Source: Progne subis subis (Eukaryota; Chordata; Aves; Passeriformes; Hirundinidae). Taken from it: 64,000 nucleotides of DNA. A program made the position numbers and the translations under genes. Below the pieces are notes generated by a model that saw only the letters and a program-made list of their open reading frames with translations, was not told the origin of the DNA and ran no database searches. Shown here piece by piece: positions 49,630 to 62,912 of this stretch (its first letter is position 1; each line of letters starts with the position of its first letter). Where the stretch lies: assembly GCA_022316685.1 (NCBI GenBank), contig JAKJHU010000039.1, positions 3,472,001 through 3,536,000 on the forward strand, written 5' to 3'.

Positions 49630-50097
49630 GGCTATAAATCAGCACAGAACTGGGATATCTTAGCAAAATATCTTTCAGTATAAATTGATTTTACTGCAGC
49701 ACTTCCAGAAGTAGACTACCCTGTATCATGTCCAAGAGCAAATATAAACATTAGGAAAAAACTTACAATGACTGCTGAAGTTATTTATTTTTTCTCTTTT
49801 TCCTTCAACCTTTTTTATAATAACTGTTTTACTTCTGTGTTTGAGGGGACACAGCCAAAAAGACATTTAAATATGAGCTCAAAATTGTACTTCATTATGG
49901 TTTTTTGTTTTGATGGGGATGGAATTACTTCTTTCACTAACTCCACATCTGAGTTACTGACAGCCCATTCTCAGCACACTAATTTATTGCTAATGATGAC
50001 ACAGTGGATGAGACCATTTCTAGATACTACCTAAATATTCAGCAGAACAGCTTCATCCAAAACATCAACACTTTGTTACAGTATATTTTCTCCACCT

Positions 50098-50180
50098 TAA
50101 AACAAAACAAAAAAAAACAAAGGAAAAAAACCAAACAAACAAAAACCAAAAAAACAACCCCACAAAAAAAACCCTACCAA
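50098..50180. repeat. A/C-rich low-complexity tract
   Basis: About 80 bp of A and C with a single GG, built of AAAC and AACCCC-like units. It is a shorter relative in composition of the tracts at 10.0 and 39.8 kb. Confidence 0.85.
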
Positions 50181-53100
50181 ACTCATTCCTACCCCAGGTT
50201 TCCTTCCACCCTTGCTGCATTTAACATAGCAATTGATAATACACTGAAGTCTTTGTGAAACTGTCCTTCAGGACAGCAACAAATAAACCCATTACAAATT
50301 TTAAACAGAGCATTTCAGAGACAAAAAAATTAAACGGTTGCATAGAATTATTATAAGCATGCATATTCTTACAAATCAATACTTATTTCGAACCAGAAGA
50401 ACAGACGTAACATTATGTAGTTACTGAGTTTCTAGAAAGTGGGTACTTGAATCCACATCAGGACAGCTGAAGAAAATACCTTGTGAAAGGTGAGAAAACT
50501 CAAGGTAATGAAACACATGGCAACCTGTGTTGCACTTGGTGGACGTTGCTGAGAAGAATAAACACTTGCCGTATATTACCCTATATTTACCACACATCTC
50601 TCCTATGCTATGGCTAAATGGAAGGCACCTTGTTATTGTGCACTAGCTATTATTTAGGTTTTACATTTCAAATTTCTTTAAAATGAAGTCATAGAGGTTC
50701 AAGCCTGTGTAAATATTGCAACCATTAGTTCCTGTTGATTGCTGCATCACTGTTTCTTGCAGGTAAAGGGAGCTCCAGTGAAGCAAGGGATGGATTTGCT
50801 TAGTAGCAGGGATGATAGAACAGGGATGGATTCAAGCTGAACAGTGAGGTGATTAATGATCTTTCATGAATAAAAGAATAGTTTACAAAGCAGAACAGAA
50901 AGACCCCAATCAACTGATAAGAAAATTTCTCCTAGTAATTTTACTGCTTACGTAGTATTACATGTGCCTCACTTTCATGGAATGAACTACAAAGACAGGT
51001 ACAGAAGAACTGGCAACTTGACTCACAAGTCACAAAGTGCTCACAAAGTCGTAGTTGAGTGGTAAAATCCTGCCTGTTACATCCCAGGCACAAGAACATG
51101 TTGAAAAGAAGGATGGGAAAAGCATATCATTGGACTCACTGAGCTTTACAGCGGGTTACAGCACAATGATTGTGAGCCAGCGACACTCATGGAGCCCTGG
51201 TCCCCTGCACTTTCCAGATACCAAACACCTGCATCTGGAAAGGCTACACAGCTGCTCCCCGCTCTCTGAGTATTAAATAGTGACATCATTTCTTCCATGT
51301 GAGGCATGGCAGAGAAGAGAAAACTGTAAATCCTGATCTACCTCCAGAAAGGCACCCATGGCAGTGTGACAGCAGCCACAAACACTCAGAGACCATGGCT
51401 GAAACTTTTGAGCTAGCCAGAGGCAAAGCCTGTGCCACACCAAGTCTGGCCCAGCTCATGCAAAACTGAGAAGTTTTGGGATCTTTCTTAACCCCTGCCT
51501 TGTGCTTGTCTTCCCAGCGTACTCGTGGCTTCACCAGGTGAGAGAAAGCTCTGAGGTTCCTGCTCTTGGTGCAGCTCAGCAGACAGATTTGGCTGTTGGG
51601 GACCAGCATGTAACACCAGGCCAGTAACAGCAGGTTCAACACAAACAAAAAAACAACAAAACTTTTAAATGAGTCTGCACCAAAACCTTTCAAAAAAAGC
51701 TTCTTTCATGAAGGGTTTAAAATCAATAGAACAGCACTCTTGCTGTAATTACTGATAGTTCAGGACAGAAGTACTGCAATGGCAAGAGAGGCAGAAGGCC
51801 AAATTCGAATCTGATGTGAGCAAAATGATTGTTCAGAATACAGCAACAGCAATAACCTCTCCTTACATGTCAGAATCTGACCCACAGTGCTCAAAGATCA
51901 CTGCTGCTGATCACTCAGATGAGACCATTATGAGACTCGGGCATCAACATTAATCAGTAAAGACAAAGAAAGCCTGAAATATACCATTAATTCACTCCAT
52001 CATTCATTTATTCTTTTAAAGAACAGTTGCAGCCTTAATAGAATATTTTTGACTCAATCAAACAGTTTCTGAAATTCTTGCATATCCTCCATTTTTCTGA
52101 TGTAACTCATTTACAGCTGAGGAAAGCCTCCATTTACAAGGCTATGACTCTCCTCTTTGTCAGAGTTAACAGCAATTCCCACCACCAACATGCAGCTGTC
52201 AGTCAGACAGACATTTGTTATAAACATCTTCATTTCCTTTTATTTCTGCAGACACCTTTAAACAGCACCACTGCTCAATTCATAAGCCATATTAGTGCAA
52301 CATCTCTCTAGACAGTCTCGCATAAAATTAAATGCCCATTTAGCAGCTTACAAACCTTACAGCAGTTGGTTTATTTTTGCTCATTATTGTAACAGAGCAA
52401 TCAAGAACAACAGACTATTACAGCATCATATAACATGGCTTCTCTATCAACCCACTGGCATAAAATTAAATGGCTATCTGAAAGATGAAGTAAACCCCTC
52501 ATTTATATTTGAGTTTTGTGATGCTACTAAGCAAATAATGGCTGCAGACAGATTTCTAAAAATCAGGACAGCTCAACTCACCAAGGGTTAACCTGTTCAC
52601 ACACCAGGACCTGAGCTTTTCTCTTGCTTAAGGACTGTTTAATTATGTATACCAAGTGCAGCAGCTCCAGCAGGAAAGATTAACGCAGACTCCCTCAGTC
52701 TAATGCAAGGACATTTAACCAGAACACTGCAAGGCTACAGACCAGTGTCTCCCAGGTTCATGTGGCTATAACAAGAATCAGGGCCAAAAAATTGCATTCC
52801 CCAATAAAATAAATGAATTAATAAATAAACAAACAAATCTGAATGGTCTTAGTTAGACACAGAAGTAAGGTTTGGAGAACAGCTTTCATGTGAAACTGTG
52901 GTTCCTGACCATCTCATGAAGTGCTTAGAAAGTGCTTGGATGCTTTTGAAGTTCCAAAGAAGGTATGCAGCATGTCCACCACGTGATATTTTTCACTTGC
53001 ATGAAAATAAGGTCCTTCAACTTAAAAAAAAAAATTTCACAGGTTACAGAAGCTCTCAGAACCAACCATTTAGGATGCTTCATGGCACCTCTCATTTATT

Positions 53101-54785
53101 CCATCATTTTGGCCTCAATCCATAATTATTAAGAATCATTTTTGAAACTCTCAAAACAACCCACAAGTAATAAGAGGACATCCTCATGTTACATATTTTT
53201 TGTCTGTGCAATATAATCTGCATTAAGCACATTCCTTTGACCATACCACCTGAATCACTGCTGAACTTGTCCAGCCTGATCAGGACTGTTTTAACATTCA
53301 AAGTTTCAGAGGAAGTTTGATGGTTAATATTTATGGAAGCTGGGGAAAAAGCCTTCCGTGCAACCGTAAAACATAAACCCATCACCTTCAATTAAAACAA
53401 ACAATTAAAAGACAACAGACAACCCCATCTCTAGAAGAATGCCCAAAGCAGCTTACTCCTACTAACAGATACAATAATATGCCATGGAGTGGGGATGCAC
53501 AGCAGTGGCAGGTGTAGGGCCAGTGCGCAGAAGGAAATTGCTCCTTCACCATCCCCAGAGAGGATCCAGGCCTTGTAGAGCCTCTAAGGAGTTGAACAGA
53601 GTTATCCTAGCCCGAGTTTATGGAGCAAACAACTTCTGGCTGACACTGCCAGCCCTGGATGATGCTTGGAAACCAGCAATGGCATGGTACAGCTTTTCTC
53701 CCTTACGCTGCTCTTTATCTGACTACTGCAGCATTTTATCTTACAAGTACTGTGGCAACACATTTGGACCAAGATGGAACAATCATGCATATGAATTTTC
53801 AGTTCTCTGCAGAAGATACTAACGTTATTTCTGGACTGCTTTCCTTTTCCAGACAAAATCTGGTTAAAGAAAATGAAATTTTCTATAAATTAGCGTAAAG
53901 CAAAAATAATTTATATGGTCATCAGATAATGAGAAAAAAATAAGGTAACAGAAGCAAAATGTCCCTTTTACCATCTCCCAGCAGAAAAGCCTAGGAACAT
54001 TCAATAAAGATCTCCTTTGTTTTTGGGTTTTTTTTCACCCTTTCTACTGATCCTAATAAATTTCAGAGAGAGGAAGCATCTACGATTTTATTTTACAAGC
54101 CCTTTGGAAAAATAAGATAGATTTCTCAAGCAACGGGAACTCTTGAAGTGTTTCATATCTCTTTTCTCACAAACACATGCCTTCAGGGAGCTTCTCCTGC
54201 CCCTTCTTTAAGCCCAAGCACTTATATAAAAATCGGGAACTCTGGGACAGACAAACTGCAGATTCCCAGAAGCCCAGGGTATATGAATATGGAGCTCTCT
54301 GACAAGGTCCCAGAACTTTCCAGAGCAGCTTTATTTTTACTTTCTGTAATCTAAGGTGAAACTGTTTCAACTAGAACACAAGCAGTAAAAGGAAGGTAAT
54401 ATTCACTGGGCACTTGGAACTGCCTTCTTTAGACTCTGTTAGCTCTGTACTAAGAGCTGCACTTTCCAAGCCCTGTTAACTGCAGGGTTTGTATGAAAAA
54501 TTAAAATAACAAAGACATAAAACGCTGCACAGAGCCAGTGTAAAAATTATGGTAATGGCACATGTGTGCTTATTCAGTACAATTTTTTAATAAACATTAT
54601 CAAATTCTGAAAGGCAAACTACTAGCAAAGCAGTGATATACTTGCATACCATATTTTAATCTATACATTCTGTTCCCTTAGTTCTGTTCCCTTACTTATG
54701 AACCCCATTTTTAAGTATTCAACAGCAACATGAAGCTGCCCAACATCTTCAGTTCCCTAAACACATTAATTTCAACGTGAAATGA

Positions 54786-55215
54786 TGAAATGAAGTCAAG
54801 CGAAGCCAGCTGATATAATTTCATGGGTTTCAGTAAAGCTTTTGATACTGTCTCTCCCAGCATCCTTCCAGACAAAATGTCCATCACACAGCTGGATAAA
54901 CACATCATGTGATGGGTGAACAACTGGCTCACGGGCTGGTCTCCAAGGGTTGTAGTGAACGTGGTGCCATCAGACTGGTGACCTATCACTAGTGAGGCTC
55001 CCCGGGCTCCATTCTAGGGTCAGTTCTCTTCAGCATCTTCATAGACAGCCTGGATGCAGGTCTCAAAGTCATACTGAGTAAGTTTGCTGAGGTCACTAAA
55101 TTGGCAGGAGCTGTCAACTGCTTTGAAAACAGAGATGTCCTGAAGAGAGACCAAGACAGAGTTCAAAAAACCTTTGGAAAATGCTCTCAGGTGCATGGTA
55201 GGATTCTCAGGGTAG
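54786..55215 (+). pseudogene. Decayed CR1 LINE ORF2 fragment with fused 3' end
   Basis: Plus-strand remains of CR1 ORF2 reverse transcriptase. The conserved block FMGFSKAFDTVS (about 54824-54859) is followed by a degenerate region with WVNNWLTGW and by VLFSIFIDSLDAGLK (about 55022-55066). The catalytic box reads SKFAEVTKL where the family has FADD, so the essential Asp pair is lost. In-frame stops are visible at 54910-54912 and 54979-54981, and a frameshift lies near 55015-55022. After about 55160 the ORF2 sequence jumps to ATGCTCTCAGGTGCATGG, which resembles the CR1 3' UTR. The C-terminal part of ORF2 is therefore deleted, and no terminal octamers are seen. The piece is inactive and the 5' limit is approximate. 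Confidence 0.85.
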
Positions 55216-57076
55216 GTTGCTGGCATCTACATTCATGGGAAGCAAAAAATCAGAGTAAAAAGTCATCAAAATTACAGCGGGGCTTAATCTGTGGCTCATG
55301 ATAGATGGGAAACAACGTCACTGGACAGCACCAGCCCCTCACAGCTGGGTGCTCAGCCTCACATCTGTCTGTATGGTAGAGTACTTTCCATCAATGAATG
55401 TGTTATCACTGTGTGCTGCTCGCTGATCCCTAGCTAGCAAATATTTAGAGAGCTCTGGGCAACTCAGTTTTCCATCAAGCAGAAAACCTGCCAAGCTTAG
55501 CCAGCACTGAGGGCTCTGTCGTTAGGGGCATACCTCCCGCAAGATTTAGAAATGCTAACTGCTGCAGTCCAAGGAGTCACAGTGCCATTGATTCTGGGTA
55601 CAGAACACTTCTGAGCACGGTATTAAATGCCAAAAACTTTAATTTATATCTGATATAGAAGTATTCAGCTGGGTCATAAAAAATGCAGCTTTGTATTGTT
55701 TCCTAAGAATATAACTATGTTACTTGCAATATAAATCCACTTCTACATTTGCTTCATATTTTTGTCCTCAGATCTGTTTCTGAATTCAATAGGTCAGCTC
55801 TGTAAAGTAATTATAAGTTGCTGCTTGTGCTTATTCCTATTCAAACCTAAACATCCCCTTCTAAGGACCTAGCTTTCACAATGCTGAATCTTGTGGTGAT
55901 TCAGTAAAAGAGCAAATGGTGAGATTAGTATTACAAAAGAACAACAGTTCTCAACAGTTAATAATTCACAATTTACACTTACTCGAAGGAAAGGGCTAAG
56001 AAAACAGAAAGAAAACAAATGAAATAACTTCCTGAAGATGTTTTAGCTGGTCAGTGGTAGAAGTGACAACAACAGGAATTTAAGCCTGCTGCCTCTTGTT
56101 TCAGCATTCAAGTGACCATAATAAGTACTAATGCAAGCTCTCTCTTAATGCTACTTTCCACAGCCAGCGTAAACCAAACCAACTTGCAAGCCTCAAGCTA
56201 AAGGACGACAGCAAGTCAAGAGTAAAGTTCATTTGTATAGCAGTTGTCACTTCTCCTGTTGACAGTACGAGGTCCCAATGTCAGCTGATCGCACCAAGGG
56301 CACCTCCAAGACAGAAGCCGGCCCTGCTGCAGTTCCCTGACTTAGCTTTCTGGGTGATGAGCAACAGTCCAGTTAAACGCATTTGAGAGGATAATAAGCA
56401 GAGGCTGATCAGCTCCCCAGAAAAGTTCAGCATTTCTAGACCAGCAGAGGAAAGATAAATTTAGATTTGGGTCAGCAGGTCTTGCAACATCATAGACACT
56501 TCCCTCAACATTTCATCACTAATGCGTGACTACCAGGCCATGTTTCAAGCCTTGACTTAAAATCTGGGATTACTACATCCTTTTTTGAACATGAGTGCTC
56601 CTAAGACATTATGAGGAGGGATGAAGACTGTGCCTGTATAAATATTTTGCAGTTCAGGGTAACATCATCATTGCAAAAGCATTCCATTTCCGGGACATGA
56701 ACAAGAAAATCAGGAAATTTTATCCAAAAGTTTGGAACTCAAATATTAAAGATGGTTAATATAGCAAAACATTTACATGCATTTTTTTCAGTTGTGGTAT
56801 GCAAAAGCTGTTTTGTTTACTCAGTTATGGTAGGGAGGCAAATTGCCGAATTCAGTCTTATGCCTATCCTTTCAATTCTTCCATCAGTATGGACGGACAA
56901 ATATCATCCGTTCAGATCTTCCTCAGGAACCACTCACCAGTGGAATTTTCACCAGTATTGAGGGTGAAATCACTTTGCCATTGGTACCATTCTATTTCCT
57001 TTAATATACCTCTTTGGTTTGCATCTAGCTTTTAAAAATAATAACAACAGATAAAATTTGAACTTTCTATTGGCAC
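55216..57076. other. Unique non-coding sequence
   Basis: No gene was recognised. A MIR/L3-like scrap is suspected at 56000-56097. The rest is unique sequence with chance frames. Confidence 0.4.
56000..56097 (+). repeat. Possible MIR/L3-type repeat scrap
   Basis: The succession AAGAAAACAGAAAG ... AAATAACTTCCTGAAGATG ... GCTGGTCAGTGGTAGAAGTG ... GGAATTTAAGCCTGCTGCCTC follows the conserved order of the ancient repeat tail (gaaactgagg...taacttgcccaaggtc...agtcagtggcagagctgg..gaatagaacccaggcctcctg). It is the best of the four such scraps here, but still below certainty. Confidence 0.4.
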
Positions 57077-57547
57077 TGTGACAGAATCTTAGCCCCTTCA
57101 ACCACTTGTTCAGCTTCGGTTTCGATTTCTCAGAGCGCTTCCATGTAGATCTATGATTGTCACCGAGACACACAAAGCAGTCACACGCAGACAAGATATT
57201 TTTGCAAAGCAGAGGTCCTTCCGATCCAGCTCCCAGCTGAGAGAGCGGAGAGAAGAGCACCCCTTTGTTTATTTTTTACTTTTTATACATTTCTGGGTCT
57301 AGCAGAAGATTGGCTTTTTGGGGTTTCTACCCCTCAGCCTCAGTGGCCAGACCAATTGTCAGTTACAGTTGTTTTCAGGTTAGAAATATGCAAACAAAGG
57401 ACAGAGAATGAAAAACAAAGGATTTGTTTATGTTACATCTGTGGGAAAGGTAGAAAACTGCTCTAATATTGTACAGTAACTAAAAGACCTGACTCCATTT
57501 ATGAAATTCAAAAGGCTAATAAAAAACTCAGAAAAACCAGGGTAACA
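57077..57547 (-). mobile_element. Solo LTR-like block, minus strand
   Basis: Read on the minus strand, the block starts TGTTACC and ends CTGTCACA. It carries a CCAAT motif (57308-57314 region), a TATA-like TATAAAA at 57287-57281 and AATAAA at 57273-57268. A GC-richer U5-like stretch with several CpGs follows (57090-57245). It resembles ERVK-type LTRs of songbirds, but I cannot name it. AATAAA lies only about 14 bases after the TATA-like box, which is unusually close. Ends are approximate, and no matching target-site duplication was found (flanks GGCAC and TATCA). No internal retroviral sequence is adjacent. Confidence 0.55.
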
Positions 57548-60500
57548 TATCATGACTTGAATGAAGATCATATTATGTTTGCAGTTGCATCTATGAACCC
57601 TAGCACGGCCTCAGAAAAAGAGGAAAATGCATAGCATTGTTTTAACACTAAAATAACAGCCTACTGAGATATATAGATACATACATATACATCTATTTAT
57701 ATATATAGTCAAATCCTAGGTAGACAATGACAGGAAGGGACAAGGACATAAAATCAGAGCTGCTTTTGTTACAAGATTAGGTTATCAACTGAATTATGAA
57801 ACAGTTTTTTTCTGTATTCATCACTGACTTAAGAAACATAAACTGCGCCTGAAAGTTTGTAACAGTGTCTGGTTTAGCAGCAATCCCAAGACAAACCTTC
57901 AATAACTGTGAATGATACAATCCATCCTGACAAAGCACGGAAGCCTAGAGCTCTTCACCCCTGCTTTGGAGACCATGGAGCAAGGCACATTGTGACGCCT
58001 GGGCATCCTTTCAGACCAAGTTGCTCCTAGACGTATTTCCCAGGACAGAAACAATGCTCCCTTGAACATCCTCAAAAAAAATCCGTTTTTCCTTTGAGAA
58101 AGACATATATTGTAAACACAGTTGCAGGTAAACAACAAACAAGAGCATGCAAAAAGTATATTTAAGAGAGTTTAGCACTTAGCAGCAGAGGTGAGTTTTT
58201 CCTGACTAATCATCTTGTTACTCCTTCCATTACAAATTGCCAGTGTGCACAGAATTCAAAATTAAATAAGCTAGCCTTGTTAAAAGGATATATCATGCCA
58301 CATTTAAACTAAATTTTCTGGAGAACCAATGTGAAAGAAAATAAATTTCCAAACCTCTCTTTTTTTTCATGTGAAGTAGAATTGCCTGGCCACCTTCAGG
58401 TCTCTCCACAGGGAAAAAGAGAATTACCATCCAGGAAAACAGAAAACAGAGCTGTTCTTCATGTTTTTAATACAATGTTCAGGAAATAAATATAACCATA
58501 AATACCCGACAAAGTACTCCAAGACTCTAAGTTGTAAGATTTTTTTCTGTTCAAAATGACTGAAATCTTTGCAAGCCTCATGCAAGTAACTGGCAAGATG
58601 AGCTTTCAGCAATGGTATTTCTGACAAAACCTACCTATCTGCCTGGAGGTAAATGCACATTTTTTTTAATCCACGGTCAGTTAAACACAGCATGAAGGCT
58701 ATGAGAACAGAGTTATCTTGATCTAAAGGCTCAGAGGTGATTGAGTCAATTTGTAGTTGCTGAACTTTTCTTTTAAAGATCCTCAGACTTAAGAAACAGC
58801 ACGGGGTGGAAAACAGAATTCAAAGAAGTATTTCAGCACCTAGGGAACACCAATAATTTCACTAACAAAATTTGAATAGTATAACTGATCCATTCCCAAA
58901 ATACACAGCTCATTTTTGTAGACAGTTCTGAAAGAGATTTATTGGCCTCAGTTTCACCCAAAAAATGAGACAAAAAACTCCAAACCACCAAAACCTTCCA
59001 CTAATTCAAATACATGAGCACCTTAGGTAAACATAGGTCTAGTCCCTTGTCAAAAGGTCACTGTAAAACAACTCTGTCCAGGGTATTACACAAGTCTGAG
59101 AGTTTTCAGTTCGTCACACCTAGGAGAGTAGGAAGAACTACAGATGAGTTGAGTGAACCTGCTGACTAAGCTCTGCTCTGTGAAAAAGGACTGTATTCGA
59201 TACTGCTTAAGAGAGCTACTCTCTGATCAACAGAAATAAAATATGTTTTAAAAATTATTAAGTAGAAGAAAAGGCAAGATAAGTGGAATGGGGGAGAGAA
59301 AGAAAGGGAGAAAGAAGTGCATTCAAGCACCAAATTGTCCTAACAAGCAGTTTAAGAAATTCAATAAGGACTGGTGGTTTGATTTTTATGACATCCCAGA
59401 GGCTCAGATGCCGCACTCTGTCTAAACAGCCCATGCACATGTGGTGGGGCCTGAATACACAGTAAGCTAGTGAATGGCAAGCTGATGAGCAACTTACATC
59501 TCACTACCAATTCCCAAGCATCCTCACAGATGCTTTCAAAGTGAAGTAAGCATGTTTGCAAGGGGTGTCCCTGCACTGCTCCTGGAAAGGCAGCTAAGGC
59601 TCTGTGAGCTCACACATTACCTCACCACACCGGGCATTAGCTTACCTGGGCAGAAGAGCACAAAGCACCGGGATCAACCAGCACCACAGAACACAGGAAG
59701 GAAATTCTTATATTAAAATGTGGTATCTCTTATTCTGAAAGCTTATTTGCATGGTAGAGTCATTCTTGTGAGGGCCGTCATAAGAAGCTGTTTGCACTGA
59801 TCAGCTGGATACGATTGCTACAGACCAGAAACAGCCCCTTCTGCTTCCATCTCATCTAATTCAGCTCCAGGGTAAGAAAAGGTATGAAAACGTATAAACA
59901 TGATACTACATAGCTATTAAGTTTCAGACATTCTGGTGGTCTCCACTATAGGGGAACAATATCTTCATATGTTTTTTTAAGTAGAAAAAAAACCCCTTCC
60001 AAATGTTCTTCACAGTGATCCCAACATACCTCCAATACTAGCTGTAAGCACTAAGTAACCAACTGAAAGAAAATGAGATAGTAATGATTTGACAAGTTAA
60101 GCTCCTTTAAGTCCCCATAACAACTAGTGTACATTGACTGTGTAGGAAGTCACGCCTCTTATGCCCTCCTCCTCACTTTTCAAAGAATGAGGGTTATTAT
60201 GTACCCAACCGACCCACAAATAAGAATGTGCTGCCATGCCAAAGACAAACACTGGGTACAAATGTCTGTTCAAAAACAACAGACTTCTCAAGTTACAGTC
60301 AATAAACACATACAAGCATAGAAACGTTGTTTTGCATAGACACGCATATGCCTAGTTGGACTTAATGATATATACACGTTAGAGTATTGAATTAAATCAA
60401 GGGAAGAGTAAATGTAACATAAGCTAGTCAGGTTTCACATTTGGTAAGATTGCACATCTCTAAAAACACATCCTTGATGAATCCACTAACAACTAAAACA

Positions 60501-62814
60501 CAAAAACATTTCTGAATAAACCAAGTAGTGTTAACTCTGCAGTATTCAAAAGCATCTAAATTTGAATCTTTCTTACACAGATTTCACAGGAAAATTAACC
60601 CACATCTGAAGCATAAGTAATAAGTAAATCTTGTGACTTACTAAGCATGACTACCCCATCCTCGGCAGGTTATGCAGAGGTCAGCAGACACCAGCAGTGC
60701 ATCTTCAGCCTTACAAGAAAATCATCAGTTATTTCTCTCTGAGTAGATGACAGCTTTACAACAGACATCCATCACCAAAGAAGTCACCCGTAAGGTCTGA
60801 CCAGCAGGCAGAGCCCAGCATTTGACACAGTGCCGATGAAGCCAACTACTACATCTGATAGCGAACATCAAATGCTCACGGTCATCCTACTGATAGGCTC
60901 TGAGGGAGCAGCCCATGCCCACACTATCCTCTTGAGCAGTACGTGCTTCTGGGAAACCTGCTCTTGCCCACAATACTACAAACAATAGCCATAGTGGTTA
61001 GGTCACAGAAATCCTAAAGCATCGGTACACAGCTGAGGAAGTTAAAAAAAACACATGGGTAAGACATGTCTTGTGCCACTACCTAGTCTGTAATACATCA
61101 CTTCTCTCTTTGTAAAAGTAACTAAGATGCCTCTTTAGAAGAGTTTACTGACAACACCACATGAATAAAGCCCCGCCAATGCCCATTGCACTTCTCTTGC
61201 GGTCGGGTTTGGATTCTTTGGTGCAATGCAAATATAAAACCAGAAAAACTGTTTCACGGAATTTCTTGTATGGAGAATTTGTACTTTGAGAAAACTGTAT
61301 TTCCTATTTCAGACAGAGAGTTTTTATTAAGTAGAAAGGAACTTTCAAGAAGGGTCTATGAATTACCAAGGAAAAACCAGAAAATAGATTTTTACATGCC
61401 AATCCTTTGATATTGACACTCTTGTTCCATGCTAACTTCTTTGTCCACTTTTCAAATGGATTATACAAAATTACAAAAAGGGAGCATAATATTTAGGTTG
61501 AGACTAATCCTAAAATAAATTCTCAATGCTTAGATTTCTTACCATCCACATCTGTACGGTGAAGACAAGATTCCCTGGTTTTAGCATTCTTAATAGTTTG
61601 AAAAAATTAAAAAAATTCTTTGGAATAATTTCCTCAGAGTTAAAAGAAAACTATTGGGAGCACTTTTGGTAAATAGGGTACACTGCAACACGTTCCATAG
61701 GTCTGTACAGGGAGAGTGACAGATCTCCCCTTACACATGCACCCACATTGGATCAAAGTAAATGAGAATGGTGATATTTCTGACTCAGTATCAACTAAAC
61801 TCTACAAAAGTTAGAGCAATCCACATTTTGTCCTTCCTAAGCAGTATACATGCCCTCCACAGCTTCCTTCAGCCATTCTGAAGATGACAAGGCATATGAC
61901 CCCCACCTCCCTGCTGTTTAAAACCAGCAAGCAAGGAGGCTATTATAGTCCTTATCAAGGGTATCTGCATTTTGGATAATCACTCTGTCAGTAGCACCAC
62001 GCTAATGCAATCCAAGGCACTCAACAATCATTCAGGTCCCAGGAAATGTATTCATGCCACTCACTAAGGGTCAAACAACAAGGAAATACATGTAAAGAAA
62101 GTGGATGTTTACAGCACAGGTTAACACAAACATCAGAGGTTGCACTGAGCCACAACCCTGAAACTTTTTCAGACTGTGTCCATGCTGTATTTCCACTATA
62201 AGAGCTTTAATTATCATAAGTTAATCACATCCCCAAGGCATTACAAAGCAACAGGCAATGGCGGATGCCTCTAATCCCTCTGGGGTGTAATTATTTCATA
62301 ACCACTACGTTTCAGGGTTACCTGATGGCCATTATGGAAAATTTTATACTCTCTCCTTTCTCAACCCAAGCCTTTTAAAATTAAATACATCTCTGACCTA
62401 TTTTACACAATCTCAATTCTTTCCCTTAACATGCAGTGTAGGACTTTGTTCTTTTCTTCAGACAGCAGACAAAGGCTAATCTTCTCCCTCCATCCTTTTC
62501 CCCCTTACCTTCCCCCAGCCTTCACAGCAGATCCAGCACAGTATAAACTATTTGGAGGCAGTATTTTCAAAGGTGACAGACTGTATTTGAACAGAGATTT
62601 GTTCATGGTGTAGGAAGGATTATGATCCTCAGCTCCACAATGAGAATTCTATAAGATACTTGTTGCTGTAAGAAACCAGGGTCAAATACACACAGACATG
62701 TTTTCACCTACAGCTTATCACCTTTCTGGTGGAAGGAAAGTATTTTTGACATTGTATTTTGTTCCTCTCAAGTTGCCTCCATCTAGGAGAAAACAGTATG
62801 TGGATCCACAAGAA

Positions 62815-62827
62815 TTTTTTTTTTTTT
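62815..62827 (+). repeat. T13 homopolymer
   Basis: Run of 13 T, 37 bp upstream of the A45 run. The two can base-pair as a stem. Confidence 0.85.
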
Positions 62828-62863
62828 AAATTAACCTCTCTTTGCTTTTTCCATTTTCAGTCT

Positions 62864-62864
<1 letters not shown>

Positions 62865-62909
<45 letters not shown>
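62865..62909 (+). repeat. A45 homopolymer
   Basis: Uninterrupted run of 45 A starting after TCAGTCTC. The upstream sequence contains a pyrimidine tract (CTCTCTTTGCTTTTTCC) but no recognisable retroposon. Confidence 0.9.

Positions 62910-62912
<3 letters not shown>

Larger units (their letters stand above)
39992..54785. other. Mostly unique non-coding sequence
   Basis: About 15 kb without a recognised complete gene. Separately listed items are the exon candidate 40505-40664, the (AAAT)n at 41708-41731, the 13-bp repeat at 48650-48684, the T20 run at 49610-49629 and the A/C tract at 50098-50180. Unassigned frames include minus-strand 43949-44293 (114 codons), minus-strand 51286-51693 (135 codons) and plus-strand 53484-53822 (112 codons). 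A CpG-richer patch lies at about 47020-47300. Confidence 0.4.

Noticed and set aside
53484..53822. 112-codon plus-strand frame
   Set aside because: No domain recognised. It overlaps a minus-strand frame of similar quality, and no regulatory context is visible.
54711..55226. Minus-strand frames of 68 and 92 codons
   Set aside because: They are shadows of the plus-strand CR1 ORF2 fragment.
58944..58970. MIR-like phrase GGCCTCAGTTTCACC
   Set aside because: Only about 25 bp matches and nothing upstream follows the element, so it cannot be told from chance.
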